Of a stretch of 64,000 nucleotides of DNA, positions 53,349 through 62,905 are shown piece by piece (position 1 is the stretch's first letter; each line of letters begins with the position of its first letter). Source of the stretch: Opitutales bacterium UBA5694 (GTDB lineage: Bacteria; Verrucomicrobiota; Verrucomicrobiia; Opitutales; Opitutaceae). The stretch lies in assembly GCA_002420185.1 (NCBI GenBank), contig DIHO01000019.1:124001-188000 (forward strand), read 5' to 3'. A program made the translations under genes and the position numbers. Under the pieces are notes generated by a model that was not told the origin of the DNA, ran no database searches, and worked only from the letters and a program-made list of their open reading frames with translations.

Positions 53349-55405
53349 ACGGCAACGGTGTCCTCTCTATTTTGAAGTTTTAGGGCAATCAGGCTCTCAG
53401 TTGCGAGAAGGATGGCGACGAAGATGATGACCCAACGCCAAATCTGTTGCTGGCTCTCCAGTTCGACAGCGTTTTGAGTTCGGAGTTCAGCTTCGGTCGG
53501 GATCTTAGATTCCGCGAGTGATGAGGATCCTCCCAACGGTGCTCCTAGTCGTTCCCAATCCTCGAAAGCGTGGGTTTCCCATTCACTCTCTTCCGAGGAA
53601 ATTTGTAAGGCAATCCAGCGGTCGGATCTCCCATCGCGTAGCCGGTAGAGGCCCGGTAGAGCTGGGGTTTCGCTTGAGGAGACATCCGCGTCTAGGAGTT
53701 GCCAGCTCGCGGTAGGGGAACTGAATTGGGAACGGACGGCATCAATGCTTACGACGCTGGGCTGATCCGGTCCACCGGCGGCCCTCTCGAAAAGCCTCTG
53801 AAGCCAAGGCACAAATTTGGTGGAAAGGACCCATTGGCTGTACTTAGGCGCCCAGTCACCCACCCAAATGGTAAGTGTACCGGTTCCAATGGACACTTCT
53901 AGTATCGCTGGGGATTCGTCATCGTATTGGGCGATCGCGACGGCGTTCGAGTCTTCCGGAAGGCGAACGGTATGAGTATGCCAGAATCGAATACGGGAAA
54001 AATCGCTGAAACGAGGATCGGCAAAAAGGTTGAAGGAAGGGTGTTGGAAATCGATTGTCCCCAATCGAGAGTCAGTTGGGTTCTCCGTCCCGGCTCTCCA
54101 TCCATTTTCCCCTAGTAGGGATGCGGCGACTTCAATACGATCCGGATGGTCGAGGAGAAGCAGGCCGTGTGAACCCTCGGAAATTCTAGATCTAACTGAG
54201 GCGACTGAATTCTTATCCAGAACGGAATCTATTAGAATAAATGGTGCCGCGCGATTTTCTTCGTCATCGACCCTGTCAGGAGTTCCAAAATTAACAATTG
54301 GGTCCTCCCATCCCAATGTGGCGCGCTTAATGTAGAAGGCTGCCTGATTCGGATTGTCCGCGTTCTCAATCTCGCCGAAGTAGTGCAAGCCTATGGGCCT
54401 AGGCCTTTCTTCGGCTACGAAAAGGGTGTTGTCAAAGCTGTCAGAGTCGCCACTTAGAGACACTTTGAATGGACCCTCCATGCCGGCAGGAACGTCTAGA
54501 AGAACGAGTTTTTTGTCACCAGAATTAGAGTACAACTTGGTTGGTTTGGCGAGTTCGGCTCTTGAGGTCGCATTAGACAGTGATAGAGCGAGTTCGGGAT
54601 CGTCAGTTTTTCCGGAACCTTGAACGCCGATTCGCATTTTTCTTTGATCTCCCTTGCCTGTCCAGCCAAGCCAATAAATGCCGACATTGCCAGAGTGATT
54701 TCCTGAAATAGTTTTAATCTCAAACTGGCACTCCTCCGGCCATTCGCGACCTGCTATCCCGGCGATGCGAGCGGACTTCTGCAGGTCAGAAAGAAGCACA
54801 ATGCGTTTCTTGGAGGTTGCGGCGGCGCCTTCATCCACCTGTTCGAGTTCAGCCAACGCCAACTCGATAGCATCATCCAGCTGGCTTGAGCCCCAACTCG
54901 GTTTCATTTCTGAGAGTAGGGCTTTTGCGAGTGTTTGGCGTTCGTTTGGTGGCCATTCGCTCCATCGATCAAACGGAAGTTTCAATCGGGCATTCGAAGC
55001 GACGGAAATGATTGATAGCTGATCCTGGCTCTCTAGATCCTCTATGTAGGATTCCGCTTGTTGGATCGCGTTAGTCCAGGCCCCTTCACGCTGCATGCTC
55101 GCGCTGCTATCTAAGATGAGAACGAGTGTATTCGGAGGAGGGACATTTGGGGTGACTGGTAGGTTTGATTCGATGAATGGGCGGGCAAAGGCTAGGGCGA
55201 GTAGAGCAACGACGAGGCAGCGTAATGCCAGAAGCCATGGGTTTTGAATGCGGCTTTTCCGTTCTAGGAGCGGGGGGGACTCTTTCAGGAACTGAGTTGC
55301 CGAAAAGCGGATACGGTCTCTAGTCGCCCTGCGTATAAGGTGAAATATGATGGGTCCCGCAATAAGGGCTACACCGGCCAAAAACCATGGAGACAGGAGG
55401 TTCAT
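53345..55405 (-). CDS. BatA/VWA-domain membrane protein
   Basis: A 686-residue protein that opens with the BatA signature (LLSPWFLAGVALIAGPIIFH and HLIRRATRDRIRFSATQFL), two N-terminal helices, then a VWA domain with an intact MIDAS start LVLILDSSASMQREG and ISVASNARLKLPF. The rest is a beta-rich periplasmic region with a GATase1-like pattern (SEGSHGLLLLDHPD, then FIDVNNTS-like strands) and a C-terminal helix (WRWVIIFVAILLATESLIAL). It overlaps the DUF58 and DUF4175 genes by 4 nt on both sides (ATGA). With MoxR and DUF58 it makes the classic aerotolerance-type trio. Confidence 0.88.
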   Translation of the reverse strand: MNLLSPWFLAGVALIAGPIIFHLIRRATRDRIRFSATQFLKESPPLLERKSRIQNPWLLALRCLVVALLALAFARPFIESNLPVTPNVPPPNTLVLILDSSASMQREGAWTNAIQQAESYIEDLESQDQLSIISVASNARLKLPFDRWSEWPPNERQTLAKALLSEMKPSWGSSQLDDAIELALAELEQVDEGAAATSKKRIVLLSDLQKSARIAGIAGREWPEECQFEIKTISGNHSGNVGIYWLGWTGKGDQRKMRIGVQGSGKTDDPELALSLSNATSRAELAKPTKLYSNSGDKKLVLLDVPAGMEGPFKVSLSGDSDSFDNTLFVAEERPRPIGLHYFGEIENADNPNQAAFYIKRATLGWEDPIVNFGTPDRVDDEENRAAPFILIDSVLDKNSVASVRSRISEGSHGLLLLDHPDRIEVAASLLGENGWRAGTENPTDSRLGTIDFQHPSFNLFADPRFSDFSRIRFWHTHTVRLPEDSNAVAIAQYDDESPAILEVSIGTGTLTIWVGDWAPKYSQWVLSTKFVPWLQRLFERAAGGPDQPSVVSIDAVRSQFSSPTASWQLLDADVSSSETPALPGLYRLRDGRSDRWIALQISSEESEWETHAFEDWERLGAPLGGSSSLAESKIPTEAELRTQNAVELESQQQIWRWVIIFVAILLATESLIALKLQNREDTVAV

Positions 55406-56310
55406 AGGCCGACTCGTCCTTTCAGTGGCTGGCGTCTGAGAAGATCAATCAGAACGAAGTCCAGAGGCTTGTTTGTGGGAGCGATGAGATGACGAATGCC
55501 CCTCATTTCCAGTGTGCGGCTTATCGTTAACTGGTGCGCTTCGAAGCTCGCTTTGTAGGCACTGCGGGCTTCATTGGGATCGATGTAGATCTGTTCTGCC
55601 GTTTCGAGGTCTTCCCATTGGGATGCTTTACCGAATTCCAGATCGAGCTCGGCGGAATCGAGTATCTGAATCGCTCGTACATCGTGCCCGGCGGCGATTA
55701 ATTGGCCCATTGACTTCTCCCATTCCTCCGGTGGTGAAAGGAAATCGGAAATGACGATAATGAGGCTCCGTTTCGGAGTCAGCTTGCCAATCTGGTCGAG
55801 CCCATTGCCAAGGTTGGTTTCTTTACCCTCAGAATCCATGCTGAGAAGAGAAAGCAATCTCTTGAACTGGCCCGGCCGCCATCGAGCAGGTAAAAATTGA
55901 TGAAGATCGCGGTCGATCAGTCCCAGCCCAAAAACGTCTCGCTGCTGTAGGAGAAAGTAGCTGAGTGTCGCTGCCAAGGTTCGTGCGTATTCCGCCTTGG
56001 ATGCTTCGCCCGATGTGAATTTCATGGACCGGCTCGTATCCACTAAAATCATGCAGCGAAGATTGGTTTCGTCCTCGAATTTTTTGATGAACTCCTGATC
56101 CGTTCTACCGAGGACTTTCCAGTCTAAGTAGCGCAAGTCGTCGCCCGGTGAGTAGTTTCGGTATTCCGTAAACTCCACCGAGAAACCTTCCAGCGGGCTG
56201 CGATGAAGTCCTGACCATAGACCTTCCACTGCGACACGCGCCCGAAGCTCCAAGTCGCGGATGGCGAAGAGGGCGGCGGGATCGATACCGATTGTGTTAG
56301 CGGTGGACAT
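55402..56310 (-). CDS. DUF58 domain-containing protein
   Basis: A 302-residue cytoplasmic protein. The DUF58 signature is YRNYSPGDDLRYLDWKVLGR, followed by a VWA-like strand with MILVDTSRSMKF (MIDAS-type DTSRS). SLIIVISDFLSPPEEWEK is the third VWA motif. DUF58 proteins are encoded after MoxR ATPases and are thought to be their substrates or adaptors. It starts 30 bp after the moxR-type gene and overlaps the VWA gene (ATGA). Length is normal for the family. Confidence 0.9.
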   Translation of the reverse strand: MSTANTIGIDPAALFAIRDLELRARVAVEGLWSGLHRSPLEGFSVEFTEYRNYSPGDDLRYLDWKVLGRTDQEFIKKFEDETNLRCMILVDTSRSMKFTSGEASKAEYARTLAATLSYFLLQQRDVFGLGLIDRDLHQFLPARWRPGQFKRLLSLLSMDSEGKETNLGNGLDQIGKLTPKRSLIIVISDFLSPPEEWEKSMGQLIAAGHDVRAIQILDSAELDLEFGKASQWEDLETAEQIYIDPNEARSAYKASFEAHQLTISRTLEMRGIRHLIAPTNKPLDFVLIDLLRRQPLKGRVGL

Positions 56311-56340
56311 TTAGAATGAAGGCAATTGGGAAAATCTCGA

Positions 56341-57339
56341 TTACGACTGCATATGCTCGATGAGTTTCTGGGTCACGGTTTCAATCGTTTCGCTTTCCGC
56401 TTCCGCCCGGTAGTTGAGTAAGATGCGGTGACGCAGTACTGGAGGAGCCAGCCTGACGATGTCGTCTTTGGTCACGTGGGCCCGGGATTGCCAGAGAGCC
56501 AATGCCTTCCCAGCGAGGATTAGACCTTGGGCGGCGCGGGTGCCGGCACCCCAACTGACCCAGGCTTTGACGAAATCAGGCGATTCTAGGTTTTTAGGAC
56601 GAGACGCGGCAACCAGTTTTACGGCGAAGGCGATCACTTCGTCGGAAACGGGAACCTTGCGAACTAGGTGTTGAAACTCGATGATGTCTTCTGCTGAAAA
56701 GATCGACTCAATGGGATCGTGCTCTTTTGAGGTGGTTTGTTTCACGACTGCGATTTCATCCGCTTCGGGAAGGTAATCGATAAGGACGTTAAAAAGAAAG
56801 CGGTCGAGCTGCGCTTCGGGAAGCGGGTAGGTGCCTTCCATTTCAACTGGATTTTGGGTAGCGAGGACGAAAAAGGGTTCCGACAAAGTGTGGCGAGTCC
56901 CGGCGGCCGTCACTTGGTGCTCTTGCATGGCCTCGAGGAGGGCGGACTGCGTTTTTGGCGGAGTACGGTTTATTTCATCCGCCAAAAGCATATTGGTGAA
57001 AATCGGACCTTTTGAGAAAACCAGCTTCCTTCCCTCTGGGGTATTATTGAGGATTTCCGTCCCCGTTATGTCGGCAGGCATCAAATCAGGGGTGAACTGG
57101 ATTCTTTGGAAATCCAGCCGGAACACCTTGGCGACAGACTTGACTAGAAGCGTTTTCGCGAGGCCGGGAGCACCCGTGATCAGACAGTGCCCACCAGAAA
57201 TTAAAGCCAACAGCAATTGCTCGACGACTTCCTCTTGTCCGATGATGGCTTTGCCGAGTTCCGTCTCGACTCTTTTCCTGCCCTCTTGCAGTCGATTAAA
57301 TGCGTTTTCCTGCTCCTCTGTGGTTTCTAGTAATGACAT
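56341..57339 (-). CDS. MoxR-family AAA+ ATPase
   Basis: A 332-residue MoxR ATPase, a chaperone-like AAA+ enzyme that remodels VWA-domain partners. Walker A: LITGAPGLAKTLLVKSV; Walker B: MLLADEINRTPPKTQSALLE; sensor 1: FVLATQNPVEMEGTYPLPEA; sensor 2 region: WVSWGAGTRAAQGLILAGKA. The C-terminal helical lid (RHRILLNYRAEAESETIE) is intact. It lies 41 bp after the DUF4159 gene and 30 bp before DUF58. In this operon it is the only obvious energy source and so the likely motor for the VWA and membrane proteins. Confidence 0.95.
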   Translation of the reverse strand: MSLLETTEEQENAFNRLQEGRKRVETELGKAIIGQEEVVEQLLLALISGGHCLITGAPGLAKTLLVKSVAKVFRLDFQRIQFTPDLMPADITGTEILNNTPEGRKLVFSKGPIFTNMLLADEINRTPPKTQSALLEAMQEHQVTAAGTRHTLSEPFFVLATQNPVEMEGTYPLPEAQLDRFLFNVLIDYLPEADEIAVVKQTTSKEHDPIESIFSAEDIIEFQHLVRKVPVSDEVIAFAVKLVAASRPKNLESPDFVKAWVSWGAGTRAAQGLILAGKALALWQSRAHVTKDDIVRLAPPVLRHRILLNYRAEAESETIETVTQKLIEHMQS

Positions 57340-57380
57340 AAAATTGGTTTCGTTGGTTAAGGTTTAAGAAATTGAATACA

Positions 57381-58232
57381 CTAGTGGGTCATGGCGTAAA
57401 AAATAATATTGATGCCCATTGGGTAGGCTCTTTTCTCCGCAAATTCTCTGAAGTACCATTCGTCCTCACCTTCCCTTTCCCACCCGTCACCTAGATCGGT
57501 GTTGTGGCAAATGATGCACATGATGCGCCCGTCGTCGTCAAAGATGGCCTTGTAGTGCACTTCTTCCGTCCCATATCCCTGATGGCTGACGATGCCGTAT
57601 CCACTTCTGTAGGCCTGAACGGCGTGCCCAACGCTGGGCACTTGAGGCTTTTCCTCTAGGTCAAAGACCATATGGAAAATTGGGTGGTCAATAGATAGCT
57701 CGACGGGCTCGCGATCAGGAAAAACACGTTTCATCTCGTAGTAGAAATTGTCATACTCGTCGTCACCCCAAAAATCGTCTACCATGAGGAAACCGCCATT
57801 GATTAGGTATTTCCGAAGGGCCGTCACTTCGTCATCCATGAAAATCAGGCGACCCGGCTCGATGATGTAGAGAAAAGGATAGTTGAACAAATCCTCTTGA
57901 GTGAGCTCGACTACAACGGAGTCTGGGTTCACTTTCAGGCTGGTCATCTGCTGGAGTCGAAAAGCGAAATTGAGTTCCGCATCGGGGTAGTCTGTAGCCC
58001 ATCCGCCACGTCCCCAGCCCCGTCCGCGGCCTCCCCATCCGCTATGACCGCCTCTGCCGCCGCCTGAACTGTATTGCACCCGAGCAAACGTGAAGACGTC
58101 CTGTTTGAATTCAGAGTCCACCTGCCACTCTGGAACACCGGCTCGATTGTCGTAACGCTGGCTCTTAGCGTTAAGAAGGAACGAGATTGTGATCGAAAGA
58201 ATGAATGAAAATCTGTAAGCGGATGAGTTCAT
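57381..58232 (-). CDS. exported DUF4159 protein
   Basis: A 283-residue protein with a signal segment (FSFILSITISFLLNAKSQ). A Gly/Arg/Trp-rich stretch (GGHSGWGGRGRGWGRGG) precedes the DUF4159 core: FLYIIEPGRLIFMDDEVTAL, GGFLMVDDFWGDDEYDNFY, and a C-terminal half with RIMCIICHNTDLGDGW and YPMGINIIFYAMTH. DUF4159 has a GATase1-like fold and is often found beside MoxR-type genes. Gap to the upstream TPR gene 42 bp, to moxR 41 bp. Function unknown; probably periplasmic. Confidence 0.9.
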   Translation of the reverse strand: MNSSAYRFSFILSITISFLLNAKSQRYDNRAGVPEWQVDSEFKQDVFTFARVQYSSGGGRGGHSGWGGRGRGWGRGGWATDYPDAELNFAFRLQQMTSLKVNPDSVVVELTQEDLFNYPFLYIIEPGRLIFMDDEVTALRKYLINGGFLMVDDFWGDDEYDNFYYEMKRVFPDREPVELSIDHPIFHMVFDLEEKPQVPSVGHAVQAYRSGYGIVSHQGYGTEEVHYKAIFDDDGRIMCIICHNTDLGDGWEREGEDEWYFREFAEKRAYPMGINIIFYAMTH

Positions 58233-58274
58233 TGCTGGCTGAGTTGATTCTATTTTTGGTTTGGGTCTTCTGTC

Positions 58275-60815
58275 CTATTTGGACTGTCTTCCGTTTAGCG
58301 TGTCGAGTAACTCATAAGCTAGTCGAAAGCGGGGAGCTTCCTCGAGAGCCATGAGGGTGTGGCGTTTAGCCGCGTCGGGGTCTCTTCGAAGATGTTGCTG
58401 GGCCAAGGTATAGTGGACTTTTGCTACATCGGGGGGATCGAGTTCGAGAAGAACTTGTCCGGCGGGAATCGCGGCAGTTCCATATTGAAAGCGGGCGTGA
58501 GTCGAAAACAGGGCCCGCCAGGGTTCGACCGCCATGGGCCTGATCGCGATCCACTGATTCGCCCATCTGAGTACAGAAGGAGGATCATCTTGCTCTAAAG
58601 CGATAAACAGCAGTCGCTCAATCGGCTCGATTGTGTGACCTTCGTTTTCGGCGATTTGAGTAAGGGTTTCCTTTTCAAGCTCGGTTTCCCCCAGTTGCTC
58701 GTAGACATAGGCAAGGAGTTTGTGAGCATTCTCTTGACCTGGCAAATAGCCAGATTTTTCGATGACGGCTTCTAGCTCGACCCGGGCGGTCTCCCAGTCT
58801 TCGGCTTCTATAACCGGCTTGAGAGCTTCCATTTCATCGAAGTAATTGTTTTCTGGAGTGATTACAGCGATCGCTTTTTTCATGATACTCTCGGTTCTCT
58901 CGAATGTGTACGAGCCTCCTAACTTGGCAGCTTGGCTTTTGGCGTCCTCCAGGAACTGCTTGTCGAGATCTCCAAGAGGAGCGACATGTTGGGCGAGCGC
59001 GGCGTTCATTTCAGTTCCGTTGGCGAGGGCTCGCAAGGTCGCTTTCATCGGCTCCAAGCCATAGTTGTCGTAGATGAACTTTACTACGAGGTAAGATTGG
59101 AAGTAAGCAAATTGAGTGTCTTCGCCACTTTGGGCATTAAGGAAAGCCGCACTCATTTCACTGATCTTCTGCATCCGCCCCTCCAGTATCCGGTTCCGAT
59201 AGTCAACGGTCATCATTTGGCCCCAAGAACCGTTTCGTTCCCGTTCTTCGTAAACGGAAATGCCCTCGCTCAGCCACCTTGGCATCCGATTTCTGGTGAG
59301 CGTCAGAGTGACGGTATGGCAGAATTCGTGGTAGAGGACGGACTCCCAATTGGCGAGACTGGTAGCGGGACTATTGATAGTAAACACCGGTCCGAAGCAA
59401 ACTCCCAGATAGCCTGGGTTGCCGGGCATACCAAAGGTTCTCACCTCAAAGTCCGCTGGGTTCGGATAGATTTCGACCGTCACTTTTTCGTCTATCTCGA
59501 CGCCGTAGCGCTTGGTCAAATAGTCGTAGGCAGGCTCAAGCAGGTCCAGGGCTCTTTGTCCGTAGACGGGAGCTTCCTTTTTCGAAATCCGAACTCGAAA
59601 GTGATCGGTCTCCATTGTTTCGAAGTCATCGATTTTATCCCGCAAAGTAACCAAGTTGTAGGCTGATATATTGTAGGGGTCGGCATTGTGTACTTCATCA
59701 GCCAGTGCCCATCCTTCGGATTCACGGCCTAAGCGGAGGAGGTCTTGGGCGAGTTGTATCTTTGCGGGAAGAAAGTCCACCTGATAGGCTAGGGCGAGTC
59801 GCTGAGAAGCAGCCCCTTCTTTGAACCAGTATTTGCGGGAGAGGTTTCTTCCAATCATGTGATCCACATTCGGATTGGTTCGCCAGGTGGAAAGGGCTTT
59901 TTTTCGATACGAATTTCCCTCGTCGTCGTTGCTTCGCAAGTAGGCTATGGCGGCTTTCAAGGCGAGTGCTTCGGGGAGGCGAGGGTTCACCTCGAGGGCG
60001 ATGTCGATTTGCTCGATCGCCTCGTCGTAGGATTCCGCATCCACAAGGTGCTGGGCAATGAGGACTCGGGTTTCAGGGTGCTTTTCATTGATGCCCAAAG
60101 CGTTTTCGGCGTACCGCAGCAATTCGGAACGACTGCCTTCGATAAACGAGCTTGCCAGTCCATACCATAGGTTCGGATCTCCAGGGTAGTGTCGGAGGCC
60201 TTCTTGGAAGTTTTTGGAGGCGAGTTTAAAGTCACTTTTGGCCAAAGCCAAATTCCCGCTCGCCAGGAAGGCGCTAACAGTGGGATCCTGCTCCGTCTGA
60301 GCACGTTTATAGAAGTTCTCTAGAATAATCCTCGGCTCAATACCGAGGAGTATGGCCGCCTCACCGATCGCTACGAGCGAATCAGGGTCGTATGAGTAGC
60401 GTCCCCGCCTCCGAATATTGTTGTCGATCTCGTCAAGGATCTGATCGGCCCGCCTAGGATCGTCGGCGTACAGGGCCGCCTCTCTAGCGATTAGTTGCAG
60501 GCGAATGCCGAAGTATCTGCTTGAAAGCCCCTGCGTCAGTAGCTCGTGGGCTTCTTCGTACCGGCCCATCTTGAGGAGCGAAATGGCTTCCAACCGCCAC
60601 CAGACTTCGTTCCAAGATTGGATTCGGCGTCCAGTGACCGCGGCTTCTAGCGCTTTGTCGTATTGACCCGTCCGGTACAGATCTTCGACAGACTGAATGT
60701 CAGGAAGCACATCTTCATCTTTGTCCTGGGCAACTATTGTGGAAGTGAGGATACCCGATAGGACCCCTATCAGAAAAAGAGTATTTGATAGGTTAGTAGG
60801 TCTTTGATGAAGCAC
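58275..60815 (-). CDS. exported TPR protein with gluzincin-type peptidase domain
   Basis: An 846-residue protein, first gene of the operon. After a signal segment (LFLIGVLSGILTSTIVAQ) come many tetratricopeptide repeats (about 40-380 and 640-840; for example YGLASSFIEGSRSELLRYAE, NLALAKSDFKLASKNFQEGL). In between (about 400-620) lies a metallopeptidase-like domain: HEFCH at residues 496-500 followed by WLSEGISVYEERE, the HExxH plus downstream Glu pattern of gluzincin/MA-like peptidases (PF13485 type). The zinc motif is complete, so it may be an active periplasmic protease. It is separated from DUF4159 by 42 bp, and an intergenic stretch of about 195 bp upstream (to the divergent sulfatase) should contain the operon promoter. 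Confidence 0.85.
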   Translation of the reverse strand: MLHQRPTNLSNTLFLIGVLSGILTSTIVAQDKDEDVLPDIQSVEDLYRTGQYDKALEAAVTGRRIQSWNEVWWRLEAISLLKMGRYEEAHELLTQGLSSRYFGIRLQLIAREAALYADDPRRADQILDEIDNNIRRRGRYSYDPDSLVAIGEAAILLGIEPRIILENFYKRAQTEQDPTVSAFLASGNLALAKSDFKLASKNFQEGLRHYPGDPNLWYGLASSFIEGSRSELLRYAENALGINEKHPETRVLIAQHLVDAESYDEAIEQIDIALEVNPRLPEALALKAAIAYLRSNDDEGNSYRKKALSTWRTNPNVDHMIGRNLSRKYWFKEGAASQRLALAYQVDFLPAKIQLAQDLLRLGRESEGWALADEVHNADPYNISAYNLVTLRDKIDDFETMETDHFRVRISKKEAPVYGQRALDLLEPAYDYLTKRYGVEIDEKVTVEIYPNPADFEVRTFGMPGNPGYLGVCFGPVFTINSPATSLANWESVLYHEFCHTVTLTLTRNRMPRWLSEGISVYEERERNGSWGQMMTVDYRNRILEGRMQKISEMSAAFLNAQSGEDTQFAYFQSYLVVKFIYDNYGLEPMKATLRALANGTEMNAALAQHVAPLGDLDKQFLEDAKSQAAKLGGSYTFERTESIMKKAIAVITPENNYFDEMEALKPVIEAEDWETARVELEAVIEKSGYLPGQENAHKLLAYVYEQLGETELEKETLTQIAENEGHTIEPIERLLFIALEQDDPPSVLRWANQWIAIRPMAVEPWRALFSTHARFQYGTAAIPAGQVLLELDPPDVAKVHYTLAQQHLRRDPDAAKRHTLMALEEAPRFRLAYELLDTLNGRQSK

Positions 60816-61011
60816 GCTGAAAGATAGATACGGGACAAAGGCTGCCGCAAGAAATTAAACACAAGGGAACGAAAAGAAGATACAGCAAGGGTTTGAATGT
60901 TGGAATGGAAATTTGCGAGTGGACAGCTTTCGAGTCGTAATAGATATTTTCGAGCCGTTATTAGGGCCGTAAAGCGTCGTGCCCTATGGTTTTAATAGTG
61001 GAGTCTGTTGA

Positions 61012-62460
61012 ATGATGGTTAGCGAATATAGCACAATAAAATTTCCTGTAGCGGACAAACTAAAGCGTCGACCAAATATTCTTTGGATCTGCACCGACCA
61101 GCAGCGTTGGGACACGATTAGCAGTTTAGGGAATGAGTGCATTCGAACACCGAACATCGATCGTTTGGCGAACGAGGGAGTGGCCTTTTTGAAAGCGTTT
61201 TGCCAGAGTCCTATTTGCACTCCGAGTCGCTCAAGTTTTCTCACGGGAATGTACCCTAGTAGCGTCCATGGTTGCGGAAATGGGAATGACCGGTGGGCGG
61301 AGGCAGCACCTTTGGTCACCAAGACATTGGCGGATTCTGGATATCGATGTGGTCTTGTCGGAAAGCTGCATTTGGCAGGCTGCCACGGTCGGATCGAGCC
61401 TAGGCCTGAGGATGATGGTTATTCGGTCTTTCACTGGTCCCATTCTCACAAGGATATGTGGCCGAAAGGGCATTCTTATGCGGAATGGGTTAAAGAAAAA
61501 AAAGGGGCGCTCGGTGAAATGTATCAGGAAAAAGGGTATATGGAACCCGAGCTGCATCAAACTAAGTTCTGTGCGGACAAGGCGATTGAGTTTATGGAGA
61601 AGAATGCGGGCCATCCGTGGTTGATGAGCGTGAATATATTCGATCCGCATGTGCCCTTTGACCCCCCTCAGTCGTATCTTGATAAGTACGATCCGGAATC
61701 CGTTCCTGACCCGCTTTTTCGCGAAAGCGACTTAGCGGCCCAGAAAAAGCTGGCCGGAGTCGATTTCCAGGTGGTCGCATCAGATCCAGAGAGTTTTCAA
61801 GCGAAAAAGAAGATAGCGGCCTACTACGCAATGATTGAGCAAATTGACGATCACGTAGGTCGGATGCTGGATTGTCTGAATCGAAGTGGACAACGTGAAG
61901 ACACGATCGTCATCTTTACCAGTGACCATGGCGAAATGCTGGGAGACCACGGCCTGATCACGAAGGGCTGCCGGTTTTACGAAGGATTGGTTCATGTTCC
62001 GTTGATTATATCGTGGCCAAGTGTGATTTCTCAAGGCATTCGTAAGCGGTCCCTTGTCGAGCTGACCGATATTGCCCCTACACTGCTAGACTATGCGGGT
62101 ATCGAAAAAGGCGAGCGGATGATCGGTCGGTCGTTGCGTCGTTTGCTGGAAAGTGAGGTTGATGCGCATAGAAAATTCGTGCGCTGCGAATACTATCGAG
62201 CCTTAAGCCTCCTTGCTCCGGGAAGAGAGAATTGGGAAGGCAGTTATGCCACCATGATCCGGACTGACCGGTACAAGCTCGTGGTTTATCACGGCCATGA
62301 GAGCGGCGAATTGTTCGATTTGGAAAAGGACCCTGGTGAGTTCGTTAACCTATGGAGCGATCCGGATTGCAATGAAATCCGATTCGATCTCATGAAGGCC
62401 ATGCTCGATCAAAGTGCATTTGCGGTAGACCTTGGGAGCGAAATGACCTGCGTGTTTTAG
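61012..62460 (+). CDS. formylglycine-dependent sulfatase
   Basis: A 482-residue type I sulfatase. The formylglycine site is CTPSR at residues 69-73 (in FCQSPICTPSRSSFLTG), with the following LTG motif. Metal ligands: CTDQQRW near 27-33 and IFTSDHGEMLGDHGL. It hydrolyses sulfate esters; verrucomicrobia and planctomycetes use many for algal sulfated glycans. No signal peptide is obvious, so it may be cytoplasmic or exported otherwise. The start is one of two adjacent Met (MMVSEYS) at 61012; divergent from the operon. Confidence 0.9.
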   Translation: MMVSEYSTIKFPVADKLKRRPNILWICTDQQRWDTISSLGNECIRTPNIDRLANEGVAFLKAFCQSPICTPSRSSFLTGMYPSSVHGCGNGNDRWAEAAPLVTKTLADSGYRCGLVGKLHLAGCHGRIEPRPEDDGYSVFHWSHSHKDMWPKGHSYAEWVKEKKGALGEMYQEKGYMEPELHQTKFCADKAIEFMEKNAGHPWLMSVNIFDPHVPFDPPQSYLDKYDPESVPDPLFRESDLAAQKKLAGVDFQVVASDPESFQAKKKIAAYYAMIEQIDDHVGRMLDCLNRSGQREDTIVIFTSDHGEMLGDHGLITKGCRFYEGLVHVPLIISWPSVISQGIRKRSLVELTDIAPTLLDYAGIEKGERMIGRSLRRLLESEVDAHRKFVRCEYYRALSLLAPGRENWEGSYATMIRTDRYKLVVYHGHESGELFDLEKDPGEFVNLWSDPDCNEIRFDLMKAMLDQSAFAVDLGSEMTCVF

Positions 62461-62588
62461 TAGATTGTTGCTAGCAAGCGAAGAATAGGTTTATCGGGTT
62501 CCAAATAGACCAGCCCTTTCGATCCAACATTTCGAAATCAAATAGCATTTCACGTGTATATGGGGGCATTAGAACGACCGTGATTTAC

Positions 62589-62786
62589 ATGCAAAATATT
62601 CGTTTTTCGAATCCTGTAGCGGCGATTGCGGGATGTGGTTTGGCGGCCCTCAATCGAGCCTCCGCAGATTTGTATGCAACGGAAGATCGTGAAATGACCC
62701 TCGAATCTCTATCCGATAGGGCCGGGTCCTTTTCTAAGATGGAATTGCGAAGGAAACAATCGCATGAGACGATTTCGAGAAAATAG
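62589..62786 (+). CDS. small hypothetical ORF between two sulfatases
   Basis: A frame of 65 residues from an ATG at 62589 (a GTG at 62580 opens it). It reads IRFSNPVAAIAGCGLAALNR then LYATEDREMTLESLSDRAGS. The Ala/Gly-rich first helix could be a signal or membrane segment. No ribosome-binding site is clear and I do not recognise it. It lies between the two sulfatase genes; it may be a small secreted protein or chance. Confidence 0.25.
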   Translation: MQNIRFSNPVAAIAGCGLAALNRASADLYATEDREMTLESLSDRAGSFSKMELRRKQSHETISRK

Positions 62787-62905
62787 GGCTAAATCCGAGT
62801 ATAGCCTGAGGCCCAGTCTATGCTTGCAGATTTCGGTAAAACTTTAATCGTTACGACTGTTCCTTTACGAGATTTATTTCAAAATGAGATTTAGAGGATT
62901 TTTCT

